Below are positions 1 through 9,266 of a stretch of 32,470 bases of DNA, one piece after another. Position numbers and translations under genes: made by a program. The notes beneath the pieces are model-generated. The model saw only the letters and a program-made list of their open reading frames with translations, had not been told where the DNA came from and did not search any database. Positions within the stretch are counted from its first letter, which is position 1. Each line of letters begins with the position of its first letter. This DNA comes from Woeseiaceae bacterium (GTDB taxonomy: Bacteria > Pseudomonadota > Gammaproteobacteria > Steroidobacterales > Woeseiaceae), in contig JAHEFD010000029.1 in assembly GCA_024640345.1 (NCBI GenBank), positions 1 to 32,470 of the forward strand, read 5' to 3'.

Positions 1-50
1 AATTCCGTTTCCGCCCGTTCGCCACACCATGGGCATTTGATGAGTAACAT
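1..50 (-). CDS. soxD: Sarcosine oxidase delta subunit, N-terminus only (cut by window edge)
   Basis: Reading the minus strand from an ATG at 50-48 gives MLLIKCPWCGERAETEF up to the window edge. This is the characteristic N-terminus of SoxD, the small zinc-binding subunit of heterotetrameric sarcosine oxidase, with the first CxxC pair of its zinc site. A strong Shine-Dalgarno GGAGG (complement of 58-62) sits 7 bases before the ATG, and the gap to the soxB stop is 13 bp. The order soxB-soxD matches the usual soxBDAG operon, so soxA and soxG are expected just beyond the left edge. Only 17 residues are visible, so the call rests on the motif and the position. Confidence 0.85.
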   Translation of the reverse strand, partial: MLLIKCPWCGERAETE

Positions 51-63
51 CGTTATGCCTCCT

Positions 64-1314
64 TCAGTGCGCCACGGCCGCAGCACCGTGCTCGTCGATC
101 AGTGCGCCAGTCTCGAATCTACGCAGATCGAACGCCTCGTTCAGCGCATGCGGCCGGTCCTGCGCAATTGTGTGCGCGAACACCCAGCCTGAGCCGGGCG
201 TTGCCTTGAATCCGCCGGTGCCCCAGCCGCAGTTGAAATAGAGGCCGTCTACCGGCGTTTTGCTGATGATCGGGCAGGCGTCCGGACAGACATCGACGAT
301 GCCGCCCCACATGCGCAACATTCTCACCCGGCTGAATACCGGAAAGAGCTCCACAATCGCCTGCATGGCATGTTCGATTGTCGGAAAACTGCCGCGCTGG
401 CCATAACCGTTATAGGCGTCGATTCCGGCGCCAATGACGAGTTCGCCCTTGTCGGACTGGCTGATGTAACCGTGAACAGCATTCGACATGACTACCGTAT
501 CCAGCACCGGCTTCAGCGGTTCCGATACGTAGGCCTGTAACGGGTGGCTCTCAATCGGCAGGCGCAGTTCCGCCATCGATGCCAGGACGCTGGCGTTACC
601 GGCGACGACCACTCCGACTTTGGCAGCGTCGATCGTGCCACGGCTTGTTTCGACGCCTGTGACACGCCCGCCTTTCCGGTTGATCCCGGTTACTTCGCAT
701 TGCTGGATGATGTCGACACCAAGACTGTCTGCGGCGCGCGCAAATCCCCAGGCAACCGCATCGTGGCGCGCGACGCCACCTCGCCGCTGCAAGGACGCAC
801 CCATAATCGGGTATCGCGCGTTCGCAGAAGTGTTGAGATATGGAATGGCTTTCCTGATCTGCGCTGCATTGACAATTTCGGCATCGATGCCGTTCAGGCG
901 ATTCGCGCCGACCCGGCGTTCGATGTCACGCATGTCCTGCAGCGTGTGGCCGAGGTTGTAAACGCCACGTTGACTGAACATGACGTTATAGTTCAGTTCC
1001 TGGCTCAAGCCTTCCCAGAGTTTCAGTGACTTCTCGTAAAGCAGCGAGGCTTCGGTCCACAGGTAGTTGGAGCGCACGATGGTCGTATTGCGACCCGTGT
1101 TGCCGCCACCTATCCAGCCTTTTTCGAGAACAGCGATGTTTCGAACACCGTGTTCTTTTGCGAGATAGTAGGCTGTAGCGAGGCCATGGCCGCCGCCGCC
1201 GACGATAACGACATCGTATTTTCGTTTGGGCTCGGGACTGCGCCAGGCTTCCTGCCAGTTACGGTTATAACTCAGCGCGTTCCTGGCCAGGCTGAATACG
1301 GAATACTTTTTCAC
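64..1314 (-). CDS. soxB: Sarcosine oxidase beta subunit
   Basis: FAD/FMN subunit of heterotetrameric sarcosine oxidase, which oxidises sarcosine to glycine and passes the methyl group to tetrahydrofolate or releases formaldehyde. From the GTG at 1314 the product is 416 aa and starts [14 protein letters not shown], which is typical of SoxB. The Rossmann glycine motif is at about residues 39-44 and is followed by GGGNTGRNT, also typical. The RHDAVAWG block around residue 184 corresponds to the histidine that carries covalent FMN in characterised SoxB proteins. A longer frame begins at a GTG at 1332, but the start at 1314 forms a 4-bp GTGA overlap with the upstream GFA stop and fits the family N-terminus better. 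It is the penultimate visible gene of the operon and is followed by soxD. Confidence 0.95.
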   Translation of the reverse strand: MKKYSVFSLARNALSYNRNWQEAWRSPEPKRKYDVVIVGGGGHGLATAYYLAKEHGVRNIAVLEKGWIGGGNTGRNTTIVRSNYLWTEASLLYEKSLKLWEGLSQELNYNVMFSQRGVYNLGHTLQDMRDIERRVGANRLNGIDAEIVNAAQIRKAIPYLNTSANARYPIMGASLQRRGGVARHDAVAWGFARAADSLGVDIIQQCEVTGINRKGGRVTGVETSRGTIDAAKVGVVVAGNASVLASMAELRLPIESHPLQAYVSEPLKPVLDTVVMSNAVHGYISQSDKGELVIGAGIDAYNGYGQRGSFPTIEHAMQAIVELFPVFSRVRMLRMWGGIVDVCPDACPIISKTPVDGLYFNCGWGTGGFKATPGSGWVFAHTIAQDRPHALNEAFDLRRFETGALIDEHGAAAVAH

Positions 1315-1736
1315 GCGGGTTCGTCTTCCCACAATCCCGGGTGATCGTGCGGGAATTGCGGCAAGCCATCGCAGATGTCGTAATAATCCGATGCGTCACT
1401 GGCATGGATATGTTCGCGACTCTTCAATCCGGTCGGTGCGTCGATCGGACCGGCCATCACTGCGATGTATTGGCCATGAACCGGTCGCCAGAAAAGGCTG
1501 GAACCGCAGCGTTTGCAAAAACCTCGATCCGCAATGTCTGATGATTGATACCACTCGAGCCCAGCATCGTTAACCACTTTCAGTTGCCCGGTATCCACGG
1601 CTGTAGCCGCGACATAGTGCCCACTCGTTTTCCGGCATTGTTCGCAATGACAGTAAACGACGTCGCGCATTGGTCCATCAATTTCGTAGCGCACATCGCC
1701 ACACAGGCAGCCGCCACTCGCTTTAGCTGTTGGCAT
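1311..1736 (-). CDS. GFA/CENP-V family zinc protein (glutathione-dependent formaldehyde-activating type)
   Basis: A 141-aa protein of the GFA family, whose founder promotes S-hydroxymethylglutathione formation from formaldehyde; many members have no assigned role. Visible zinc ligands are C10 and C12 (GGCLCG), C29, C31 and C34 (CHCEQC) and C74 and C77 (FCKRCG), the complete canonical set. It overlaps the upstream dehydrogenase gene by 14 bp and the downstream soxB by 4 bp, so it is translationally embedded between two demethylating oxidases that can release formaldehyde. A role in formaldehyde capture is therefore a reasonable inference, not a demonstrated one. Confidence 0.85.
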   Translation of the reverse strand: MPTAKASGGCLCGDVRYEIDGPMRDVVYCHCEQCRKTSGHYVAATAVDTGQLKVVNDAGLEWYQSSDIADRGFCKRCGSSLFWRPVHGQYIAVMAGPIDAPTGLKSREHIHASDASDYYDICDGLPQFPHDHPGLWEDEPA

Positions 1737-4179
1737 TGTTGACGTCCCTCAGCCGTTCGTTTTCCGGGTCGAAAGGGCTGTCTGCTACGACGGTCGCCGG
1801 GTACGACTTCCCGAGAATTTCGATCTCCATTTTAGTGCCTGGTTTCGAGTATTCCGATTGCACCATGCCGAGCGCCAGTGACTTGTTGATCCGAAAGCCG
1901 AACCCTCCGCCGGTTGCGCGGCCAATTAATTTGCCGTCCCTGAGCAAGGCGTTGTTGCCAAGCGCATCTGCATCGTCAACACCGGCAACTTCGAGCGTCA
2001 CGAGCAGCGTGTTGACACCGGCATCCCTGGAAGCGACCAGCGCCTCGCGCCCGAGGAAATCGCCCTTGTCCGGCTTTACGAATCGATCCATGGCTGACTC
2101 GTAGGCGGAATACTCGATGGAGAGCTCCGTACCGACCATGCGATACGACTTCTCGAGGCGCATCGAATCCATTGCGCGAATTCCGAACGGCTTCAAGCCG
2201 AGGTCTTCGCCGGCTGCAAAGAGTGCGTCAAAAATATGGTTCTGGTATTCGATCGGGTGATGCAACTCCCAACCCAGCTCACCGACGTAATTGACGCGCA
2301 TTGCGTTCACCGGTGCCATGCCGACGACGATGTCCCTGGTCGAGAGCCAGCGGAACGCTTCGTTGGACAAATCGGCATCTGTAACGCGTTGCAGCAATTG
2401 TCGTGATTTCGGACCGGCAACGACCAGCACGCCGAGCGCGCCGGTCAGCTGCGTGAACTGCACCGAGCCATCTCTTGGCATATGTTTCTTAATATAGTCA
2501 TGGTCCAGCCGTTGCAGTGCTCCGGCAGAAACAAGATAGAAGGAATCGCTCGCCTCGCGCCTCAGCGTGAATTCCGAGTGAATGCCGCCATTGCGATTAA
2601 GAGCATGTACCAGCGCCATTCCGCCGGTCTTCTTCGGCAGGTTGTTGGCGACGAAGCCATCGAGGAACGCCTCGGCACCGGGTCCCGAAATGCGGCACTT
2701 GGCAAATGCCGTCATGTCGAGGAGCCCGACATTTGTAGTCGTGTTGGCGACTTCCTTGCGGACAGCCTCAAACCACTTCGAGCGACGGAACGACCAGTCG
2801 TCTTCCTGCGCCATGCCGTCAGTCGCGAAAAAATTGGGTCGCTCCCAGCCGAACTTCTGACCGAATACGGCGCCCATGGCCTGCATGCGCTCATAGCAGG
2901 GAGCTTTGCGTAACGGTCGCCCTGCGGGTCGCTCCTCATCCGGATAGTGGATCACGAAGACGTTCGAATAAGCTTCCTCGTTCTTCTCGATCAGGTACTT
3001 CTTGCTGGCGTAGTCACCGAAGCGCCTCGGCTCGACACCGAGCATGTCGATAGTGGGCTCACCCTCGACGATCCATTCTGCAAGCTGCCAGCCCGCGCCA
3101 CCTGCTGCGGTAATGCCGAAGCTGTGGCCTTCGTTCAACCAGAAATTGTCGAGATCCCAGGCCGGGCCGATAATGGGATTGCCATCGGGCGTGTAGGCAA
3201 TGGCTCCGTTATATACCTGCTTGATGCCGACTTCGGCGAATGCCGGCACACGCGACATCGCTGCCTCGATGTGCGGTGCGAGTCGATCGATGTCTTCCTG
3301 GAATAACTCATACTCGGCACGGGGATCGGGGCCGTCGACGTAGCAGCACGGCGCACCTTTTTCATACGGACCCAGAATAAAGCCGCCGTTTTCCTCGCGA
3401 AGGTACCAGGAGCCATCCGACTCCCGCAGTACCGCCATTTCAGGCGCACCGCTTTCCCGGCGTTTGACAAGTTCGGGATGTTTCTCGGTGACGATGTACT
3501 GGTGTTCGACCGGTATTACCGGGATGTCGAGCCCGACCATTGCACCTGTCTGGCGCGCATAGTTGCCGGTGGCGCTGATGACATGTTCGCAGGTGATATC
3601 ACCGTTCGGCGTGCTCACCCGCCAGGCGCCGGACGAGGTTTGTTCTATAGCGAGGACAGCAGTCTTGCGATAAATCGTCGCGCCACGAGCGCGCGCGCCT
3701 TTGGCAAGTGCCTGCGTAAGGTCGGCCGGCTGGATATAGCCATCGTCGGGATGAAAAATGCCGCCGACCAGGCCATCGATATTGCACATGGGCCACAGCT
3801 TGCCGATCTCTTTGGGCGTCAGGAACTTAACGTCGATGCCAATCGTCCTGGCCGTGGCCGCGTACTGGCGATATTCATCCATGCGGTCATGGTTCATTGC
3901 CAGCCGCAGGTTGCCAACCTGGCTGAATCCCACCGGCTGACCGGTCTCCGCTTCGAGTTCCTGGTACAGCCTGACGGAATACTTGTGCACCTGGCCGACG
4001 CTGTAGCTCATATTAAAAAGCGGCAAGAGTCCGGCCGCATGCCAGGTCGAACCCGATGTCAGTTCCGCCTTTTCCAGCAGAACGACATCGTCGCCCCAGC
4101 CTTTCCTGGCCAGGTGATAGAGCGCACTGACTCCGACCACGCCTCCGCCAATGACAACCACCTTAGCGTGAGATTTCAT
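1723..4179 (-). CDS. Dimethylglycine dehydrogenase-like FAD/folate enzyme (paralogue 1)
   Basis: An 818-aa enzyme with the two-part architecture of dimethylglycine and sarcosine dehydrogenases. An N-terminal DAO-type FAD domain (about residues 5-370) is followed by the FAO_M linker and a C-terminal GcvT-like tetrahydrofolate domain (about 435-815). The Rossmann motif GGGVVG is at 11-16. The STWHAAG motif places H47 at the position that binds FAD covalently in the mammalian enzyme. The folate domain keeps NYVGELGWELH. The ATG at 4179 is preferred over the upstream TTG at 4197 because a GGGAA ribosome site precedes it and the protein then starts directly before the beta1 strand. Expected reaction: oxidative N-demethylation of dimethylglycine (or sarcosine), with formation of methylene-THF. 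Its place between the betaine methyltransferases and soxB fits the dimethylglycine step. Substrate is inferred from context. Confidence 0.88.
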   Translation of the reverse strand: MKSHAKVVVIGGGVVGVSALYHLARKGWGDDVVLLEKAELTSGSTWHAAGLLPLFNMSYSVGQVHKYSVRLYQELEAETGQPVGFSQVGNLRLAMNHDRMDEYRQYAATARTIGIDVKFLTPKEIGKLWPMCNIDGLVGGIFHPDDGYIQPADLTQALAKGARARGATIYRKTAVLAIEQTSSGAWRVSTPNGDITCEHVISATGNYARQTGAMVGLDIPVIPVEHQYIVTEKHPELVKRRESGAPEMAVLRESDGSWYLREENGGFILGPYEKGAPCCYVDGPDPRAEYELFQEDIDRLAPHIEAAMSRVPAFAEVGIKQVYNGAIAYTPDGNPIIGPAWDLDNFWLNEGHSFGITAAGGAGWQLAEWIVEGEPTIDMLGVEPRRFGDYASKKYLIEKNEEAYSNVFVIHYPDEERPAGRPLRKAPCYERMQAMGAVFGQKFGWERPNFFATDGMAQEDDWSFRRSKWFEAVRKEVANTTTNVGLLDMTAFAKCRISGPGAEAFLDGFVANNLPKKTGGMALVHALNRNGGIHSEFTLRREASDSFYLVSAGALQRLDHDYIKKHMPRDGSVQFTQLTGALGVLVVAGPKSRQLLQRVTDADLSNEAFRWLSTRDIVVGMAPVNAMRVNYVGELGWELHHPIEYQNHIFDALFAAGEDLGLKPFGIRAMDSMRLEKSYRMVGTELSIEYSAYESAMDRFVKPDKGDFLGREALVASRDAGVNTLLVTLEVAGVDDADALGNNALLRDGKLIGRATGGGFGFRINKSLALGMVQSEYSKPGTKMEIEILGKSYPATVVADSPFDPENERLRDVNNANS

Positions 4180-4228
4180 TCCGTTATTTCCCGTCAATTC
4201 GATTCACTTCCAACAGCGTCAGATTATC

Positions 4229-4786
4229 CTAAAAAAAGGGCCTCGGTTCCTTTGCAAACAATGCCCGGACCATTGGTTCGAAATGATCGATCGGCAATGT
4301 GTCGTAGTCCGGGTCGAAAGATGGCTGGTCCCAGCGAGCACAGAAATCCACGCAAGCCTGGTAGTGCTCGTGGTTGCGAAATTTGTCGCGTGCGTTCTGG
4401 TCCTCGCCAATGAACTGAAACCAGTAGTAACCCTGGAACAATCCGTGGTGCTTTACGATCCAGTGATTTTTTTCGCTGACGTAAGGTGCCAGCAGGGCAG
4501 CAGCAACGTCGGAATGATTGGCCGGCGCAAGCACGTCGCCTATGTCATGAAGCAGCGCACAGACGATCGTTTCATCATCGGCACCGTCCCGTTCGGCACG
4601 GGTTGCCGATTGCAGGCTGTGTTGGAGGCGGCTTATTAGGTAAGGGGAATCGCCATCCATGTCCCTGAGCCACCCAAGCACCCGCTCGGCAAATTCGCCG
4701 GCCCTGTCTTCCTCGTCCGCAAAAATAAGGTCGTAGTCGGCTTTAGTGCCGTGCTCCATAGCAGTGAATGCAACCTTGCCGGACAT
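4229..4786 (-). CDS. HD-domain protein, PhnZ/MIOX-like metal enzyme candidate
   Basis: A 185-aa single-domain HD protein. Likely metal ligands are H56, H80-D81 (LLHDIG), H91 and H113/H114 (VKHHG), with a late Asp in the RWD motif (D153) or D147. The H56-to-HD spacing of 24 residues and the late RWD element resemble small HD oxygenases of the PhnZ/TmpB type, which use a mixed-valence di-iron centre. Classical HD phosphohydrolases have the same core, so the reaction is open. It has an ATG start with GGAG 9 bases upstream. It lies 23 bp after the MtgA-like gene and 49 bp before the dimethylglycine dehydrogenase-like gene, inside a demethylation operon. An oxidative or hydrolytic role on a quaternary amine intermediate is inference only. 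Confidence 0.8.
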   Translation of the reverse strand: MSGKVAFTAMEHGTKADYDLIFADEEDRAGEFAERVLGWLRDMDGDSPYLISRLQHSLQSATRAERDGADDETIVCALLHDIGDVLAPANHSDVAAALLAPYVSEKNHWIVKHHGLFQGYYWFQFIGEDQNARDKFRNHEHYQACVDFCARWDQPSFDPDYDTLPIDHFEPMVRALFAKEPRPFF

Positions 4787-4809
4787 AGTGGTGATACTCC
4801 TGCAGCGCC

Positions 4810-5712
4810 TCAGTCCGGACGCCGCCGCCGGCCGCGTCTTGCGCGTCGCCCGTCGGAGCCGTCGGCCGCCGGCTCACGATATTTTCGTATCCAGTTCCTG
4901 CAGTCCGGATCATTTCCCATCATTACGTCGGCACCACAAACTGCCTGCATCACTTCGGCATGCAGCGGGCTGGTAATCGCCGATGTCATGCCGGCGCCGA
5001 TGGCCATCGTGAGAAAGGCGCAATTGATGCCGTTTCGATTGGGCAGACCGAAGCTGACATTCGATGCGCCACAGGTTGTATTCACTTTCAGTTCTTCGCG
5101 GAGCCTGCGCACGATGTGCATGACCTGCTTGCCCGCAGAGTTGATGGCTCCGATCGGCATGACCAGTGGATCGACAACGACGTCCGAATAAGGGATGCCA
5201 TGATCGGCGGCACGTTCGACAATCTTTTTCGCTACGGCAAACCGGACATCCGGATCTTCGGAGATACCGGTTTCGTCGTTTGAGATCGCGACGACTGCGG
5301 CGCCGTATTTCGCGACCAGTGGCAGGACGCTTTCGAGCCGCTCGTCTTCGCCCGTGACCGAATTGACCAGCGCTTTACCTTGGTAAACCGACAGGCCCGA
5401 TTCCAGGGCTGCAACAATTGAAGAATCGATAGACAGGGGCACATCGGTCACCGCCTGTACGCGCTTGATGGCTTCGGCGAGGATCGCTGGTTCATCCGCC
5501 AGCGGTATGCCGGCATTAACGTCCAGCATATGTGCGCCGGCTGCAACCTGGGCAAGCGCATCCGAAATTACGCGGTCGTAATTGCCGTTCTTCATTTCCT
5601 CGGCGAGGATCTTCCTGCCGGTCGGGTTGATGCGCTCACCAATAATGACGAATGGTCTTGCAAAACCGATGCGCACTTCCTTGCTGGCCGAACTGACCAG
5701 GGTATCTGTCAT
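4810..5712 (-). CDS. mtgA: Methyl-tetrahydrofolate:corrinoid methyltransferase (MtgA-like)
   Basis: A 300-aa pterin-binding TIM-barrel protein of the MeTr type. It shows GERINPTGRK near residues 25-34, LDVNAG with D64 and N66, SIDSS at about 94-98 and VNSVTGE at about 116-122, the usual folate-binding segments. It would move a methyl group from a corrinoid protein to tetrahydrofolate, completing the transfer begun by the MttB-like enzyme encoded just upstream (121-bp gap). The ATG start has GGAGAG about 8 bases upstream. The last 17 residues form an Arg-rich tail that looks disordered. The symbol is assigned by similarity to the glycine betaine system; no corrinoid protein gene is present in the window. 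Confidence 0.82.
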   Translation of the reverse strand: MTDTLVSSASKEVRIGFARPFVIIGERINPTGRKILAEEMKNGNYDRVISDALAQVAAGAHMLDVNAGIPLADEPAILAEAIKRVQAVTDVPLSIDSSIVAALESGLSVYQGKALVNSVTGEDERLESVLPLVAKYGAAVVAISNDETGISEDPDVRFAVAKKIVERAADHGIPYSDVVVDPLVMPIGAINSAGKQVMHIVRRLREELKVNTTCGASNVSFGLPNRNGINCAFLTMAIGAGMTSAITSPLHAEVMQAVCGADVMMGNDPDCRNWIRKYREPAADGSDGRRARRGRRRRPD

Positions 5713-5833
5713 TTTATGCTCTCCGCTTTCGAATTTTCCGCTCTGATAGGTGACATCGTTTTTATTGCTTATGGTATCAGCCGGCAGCAGGACTTGTTGA
5801 CCGTGATCCCGCGAATCAATGGAATTTCAGAAA

Positions 5834-7375
5834 TTAATAGTCCTGGTCGGGAAATTCCGCTTTGCGACGCGCGACGAATTCAGTCAGCGCGTCGTCGATC
5901 GCCGGATCCAGTGCCGGCGGCTCGTAATTGCGCAACATGGTCTTCCATATCTTGTTGGCACGGGTTGCCGCATCCATGGAGCCGTCCTGCACCCATTGTT
6001 CGAAACTGTTGTTGTCTGCAATATTGGAGCGGCAAAAAGCTTTCTCGAAGTGTGCCCGGGTGTGTGCCGCGCCCAGGAAATGCGAGCCGGGGCCAACCTC
6101 GCGAAGCGCGTCCATCGCCTGACCGGCTTCAGAGAGGTCAACGCCGCCTAAAAGCACGGCGACCATGTTGGCCTGGTCCGTATCCATGACGAACTTTTCG
6201 TAGCCCATTACAAGACCGCCTTCCAGCCAGCCCGCCGAATGCAGGGCAAAATTCACGCCTGCCAGCGCCGTGGTCTGCATTGTGTTCGCTGATTCGTAAG
6301 CAGCCTGCGCATCCGGGATCTTGGAAGCGCACAGCGCGCCGCCACTGCGAAACGGCAGGCCCAGTCGTCTCGCCAGTGCGGCGGCGGCATACAGGATCAT
6401 GCTTGGTTCAGGCGTACCGAAAGTCGGTGCACCTGATTGCATCGAAACGGCGGCCGCGAAGGTGCCAAAAATAACCGGGGCTCCGGGCCGGACAAGCTGC
6501 ACATAGGTAATGCCGGCCAGCGCTTCGGCAAGAATCTGGGTCACGGTGCCCGCGACCGTGACCGGGGACATGGCGCCGGCCAGGAGAAATGGCGATATCA
6601 TCGTGGCCTGGTTGTGCCGTGCGTAAACCGTCGCGGCACCCAGCATCGTTGCGTCAAAGGTCATCGGCGAATTCGCATTGATCAGGCTGGTGACCACGCA
6701 GTTCTGCTCGACGAAGTCTTCACCGAATACGATTTTCGCCATATCAACCGTATCCTGGGCTCTCTCGGGACGTGTGACCGAGCCCATGAAAGGTTTGTCG
6801 CTGTACTTGATATGGCTGTAAACCATGTCGAAGTGGCGCTTGTTGACCGGGACATTGACGGGTTCGCAGACCGTTCCGCCGGAATGATGGAGGCCCGGGC
6901 TCATGTAGGTCAGCTTGACGAAATTTTCAAAGTCCTCGAGCGTGGCATAGCGCCGGCCATTATCAATGTCGCGGACAAATGGTGAACCGTAGGCCGGCGC
7001 GAGCACCGTTCGAGGGCCGCCGATGATGACGTTGCGGGCCGGATTTCTCGCATGTTGCACATATTCCGACGGTGCCGATGCCTGGATGATCGAGCGACAC
7101 ATGCCGCGCGGAAAGCGGACGCGTTCGCCGTCGATGTCGGCACCTGCTTTCCTGAGCAGGTCGAGTGCTTCCGGGAAATCGTTGAACTCGATACCGATTT
7201 CTTCGAGCACGGTCTCTGCATTGTGCTCTATGAGCTCGAGTGCCTCATCGCTGAGCAGTTCGTAATAAGGAATTTTCCGGTCAATAAAGGCCGCCGTTGA
7301 CGTTGGTGCCAGGCGCCTTGCCGCCCGTTTAGCCTCGCGGCCTGCGCCTCTTGTGCGTTTCGATCTTTCGGTCAT
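5834..7375 (-). CDS. mtgB: MttB-family (non-pyrrolysine) corrinoid methyltransferase, probably for glycine betaine
   Basis: A 513-aa member of the trimethylamine methyltransferase (MttB) superfamily. It is a continuous frame with no in-frame amber codon, so it belongs to the non-pyrrolysine branch, whose characterised members demethylate glycine betaine, proline betaine, carnitine or gamma-butyrobetaine by methyl transfer to a corrinoid protein. The LAGVNF segment at about residues 371-376 lies in the region where archaeal MttB carries pyrrolysine, by eye only. The ATG has a GAGGAAG ribosome site upstream. It is the first gene of the operon that continues to soxBD. Context with dimethylglycine and sarcosine oxidation makes glycine betaine the best guess for the substrate. 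The symbol is tentative. Confidence 0.78.
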   Translation of the reverse strand: MTERSKRTRGAGREAKRAARRLAPTSTAAFIDRKIPYYELLSDEALELIEHNAETVLEEIGIEFNDFPEALDLLRKAGADIDGERVRFPRGMCRSIIQASAPSEYVQHARNPARNVIIGGPRTVLAPAYGSPFVRDIDNGRRYATLEDFENFVKLTYMSPGLHHSGGTVCEPVNVPVNKRHFDMVYSHIKYSDKPFMGSVTRPERAQDTVDMAKIVFGEDFVEQNCVVTSLINANSPMTFDATMLGAATVYARHNQATMISPFLLAGAMSPVTVAGTVTQILAEALAGITYVQLVRPGAPVIFGTFAAAVSMQSGAPTFGTPEPSMILYAAAALARRLGLPFRSGGALCASKIPDAQAAYESANTMQTTALAGVNFALHSAGWLEGGLVMGYEKFVMDTDQANMVAVLLGGVDLSEAGQAMDALREVGPGSHFLGAAHTRAHFEKAFCRSNIADNNSFEQWVQDGSMDAATRANKIWKTMLRNYEPPALDPAIDDALTEFVARRKAEFPDQDY

Positions 7376-7664
7376 ATGGGCTTCCTCGGGATTTCGATAA
7401 TGGTGGCTGAATATCGGGTCGCGGTCGAGAGCTGAGAGCGAGATTCTGCAGATCGCGCCTTGCGGTCAAAAGCGTAATTAATCTGCCAGCGAAGGGCCTG
7501 CGCGGGCCGGAATCGCCACTCAGGCTGGCTTCGCTCATGGCAGCGAGATTGAACGGAATAAGAGCTGAGGCGACGGCGGCTCTGCGTGTATATTAGTCTG
7601 GCGAGTGGCCCGGGGGACGACCACAGCCCGACGCCGGATTTCAACCGTACACAGGTGCACCGGA
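7376..7664. promoter_or_regulatory. Divergent intergenic region between mttB-like and BCCT genes
   Basis: This 289-bp region must hold the promoters of the leftward demethylation operon and the rightward BCCT gene. I see the mttB ribosome site (complement of GCTTCCTC near 7379-7386), a short hairpin TCGCT-CATGGC-AGCGA at about 7531-7546, and a TTGAAC element at 7549-7554. There is no convincing matched -10 box on either strand and no riboswitch that I recognise. Confidence 0.4.
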
Positions 7665-9227
7665 TTGAGTGACGAACCAGAAACGAAAGCAGAAGCGAAA
7701 GACATAGGCCACCAGATCGGCGAGCACAATGTCCAGGTGTTGGGGCTCGATATTCATAACCCGGTTTTCATGATATCCGCAATCCTGGCCGTCACGGTCG
7801 TCGTGACTACCCTGATTTTCCAGCAGCAGGCCGCCGTGATTTTTGCCGATCTCAGGGCGTGGATTACTTCGACATTTGACTGGTTCTTCATGATAACCGC
7901 CAACGTCATCGTGCTGTTCTGCCTCGCGATTGCGTTCTCAGGGCTCGGGCGGGTTCGTCTTGGAGGCGAGGGCGCCGTGCCACGCTATGGTTATCCGGGC
8001 TGGCTCGCAATGTTGTTCGCGGCTGGCGTTGGCATCGGCCTGATGTTTTTCGGCGTGCTCGAGCCGGTCACGCACACGCTTAACCCGCCGATCGGCATCG
8101 ACCCGGCCGACATCGCGCAAGCCAGGGCCGTGGGCATGTCGACAGCGATCTTTCACTGGGGCCTGCACGCGTGGGCGATCTACGCGATTGTCGGACTGTC
8201 GCTGGCGTTTTTCTGCTTCAACCGCGGCATGCCATTGACGATGCGTTCGGCGTTCTACCCGTTAATCGGAAGAAAAGTCTGGGGGCCATTTGGACATTTC
8301 GTCGATGTCGTCGCTGTGCTGGCGACATTGTTCGGATTGGCGGTTTCGCTGGGACTCGGTGCCGAGCAAATCACTGGTGGGCTCAACTACCTGTTCGGCG
8401 TTGCACCAGGTAACGCAACCAAAGTTGTAGTGATTATCGTCATTATCAGTATCGCCCTTGTTTCGGTGATTGCGGGTCTCGACAGGGGGGTGAAGCGTTT
8501 AAGCGAACTCAATATGGCCATGGCGGCTGTTTTGTTGCTCTTTGTGTTGCTCGCCGGGCCGACGACAGCGATCCTGGTAACGATATTCAAATCTTTCGTT
8601 GATTATCTTTATTACCTGCCCGGCCTGAGTAACTGGATCGGCCGCGAGGACTCGGTGTTCCTGCATGACTGGACGATCTTTTACTGGGCCTGGTGGATAT
8701 CCTGGTCACCGTTCGTTGGCATGTTCATCGCGCGCATCAGTTATGGCAGAACCGTGCGCGAATTTACTGTCTGGGCATTGCTGATTCCGACACTGATCGG
8801 ACTGGTCTGGATGGCGACCTTCGGTGGGACTGCACTTGATCAGCTTTTCGCGGATGGTTACCGCGGCGTGGCTGATTCGGTTCCGGAGCTCGCGCTTTTC
8901 AAGATGCTAGAAGGACTGCCGTTCAATGCGGTGGTTTCGACGGCCAGCGTTGTGCTTATAGCAATCTTTTTTGTCACGTCGGCCGATTCCGGTTCACTGG
9001 TGATGGATACGATAACCGCCGGGGGCAAACTCGATGTGCCGGCCAGGCAAAGAGTTTTCTGGTGCCTGCTGGCCGGAATGGTCGCAATTGCCCTGATGCT
9101 GGGTGGTGGCATTGCCTCACTGCAGTCGCTGACAATTTCAATTGCGCTGCCGTTCGGCCTCGTCCTCCTGTTAATGTGCGTCGGACTGCATCGCGGGCTA
9201 CGCGAAGAGCGATCAGGATCCAGGTAG
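7665..9227 (+). CDS. BCCT-family betaine/carnitine/choline transporter
   Basis: An inner-membrane carrier of 520 aa with about 12 hydrophobic segments. It carries the BCCT glycine motif AGVGIGLMFFGVLEP (residues about 120-134) and the aromatic signature DWTIFYWAWWISWSPF with the following GMFIAR (about 335-357), which form the quaternary-ammonium binding site in characterised members. The VTSADSGS segment further on is also typical. The start is uncertain. I chose TTG at 7665 because AGGTG lies about 8 bases upstream; a GTG at 7605 would add 20 residues without a visible ribosome site. It is divergent from the demethylation operon and is the likely importer of glycine betaine, choline or carnitine. 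The second VGIG glycine is present, but the coupling ion cannot be deduced. Confidence 0.92.
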   Translation: MSDEPETKAEAKDIGHQIGEHNVQVLGLDIHNPVFMISAILAVTVVVTTLIFQQQAAVIFADLRAWITSTFDWFFMITANVIVLFCLAIAFSGLGRVRLGGEGAVPRYGYPGWLAMLFAAGVGIGLMFFGVLEPVTHTLNPPIGIDPADIAQARAVGMSTAIFHWGLHAWAIYAIVGLSLAFFCFNRGMPLTMRSAFYPLIGRKVWGPFGHFVDVVAVLATLFGLAVSLGLGAEQITGGLNYLFGVAPGNATKVVVIIVIISIALVSVIAGLDRGVKRLSELNMAMAAVLLLFVLLAGPTTAILVTIFKSFVDYLYYLPGLSNWIGREDSVFLHDWTIFYWAWWISWSPFVGMFIARISYGRTVREFTVWALLIPTLIGLVWMATFGGTALDQLFADGYRGVADSVPELALFKMLEGLPFNAVVSTASVVLIAIFFVTSADSGSLVMDTITAGGKLDVPARQRVFWCLLAGMVAIALMLGGGIASLQSLTISIALPFGLVLLLMCVGLHRGLREERSGSR

Positions 9228-9266
9228 GGAAATCAGTCACTGCGTATGTTGTCGATGATTCGCGCA

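Noticed and set aside
3478..4413. Plus-strand open frame of 311 codons
   Set aside because: It lies antisense to the dimethylglycine dehydrogenase-like gene and the HD gene, has no family motifs, and high GC explains the lack of stops.
5834..7375. Pyrrolysine-containing trimethylamine methyltransferase
   Set aside because: The frame has no internal amber codon, and no pyl genes are in the window; it fits the non-pyrrolysine branch.
7549..7594. Sigma-70 promoter with TTGAAC (7549) and TATATT (7589)
   Set aside because: The spacing between the two elements is far beyond 16-18 bases, so they cannot be paired.
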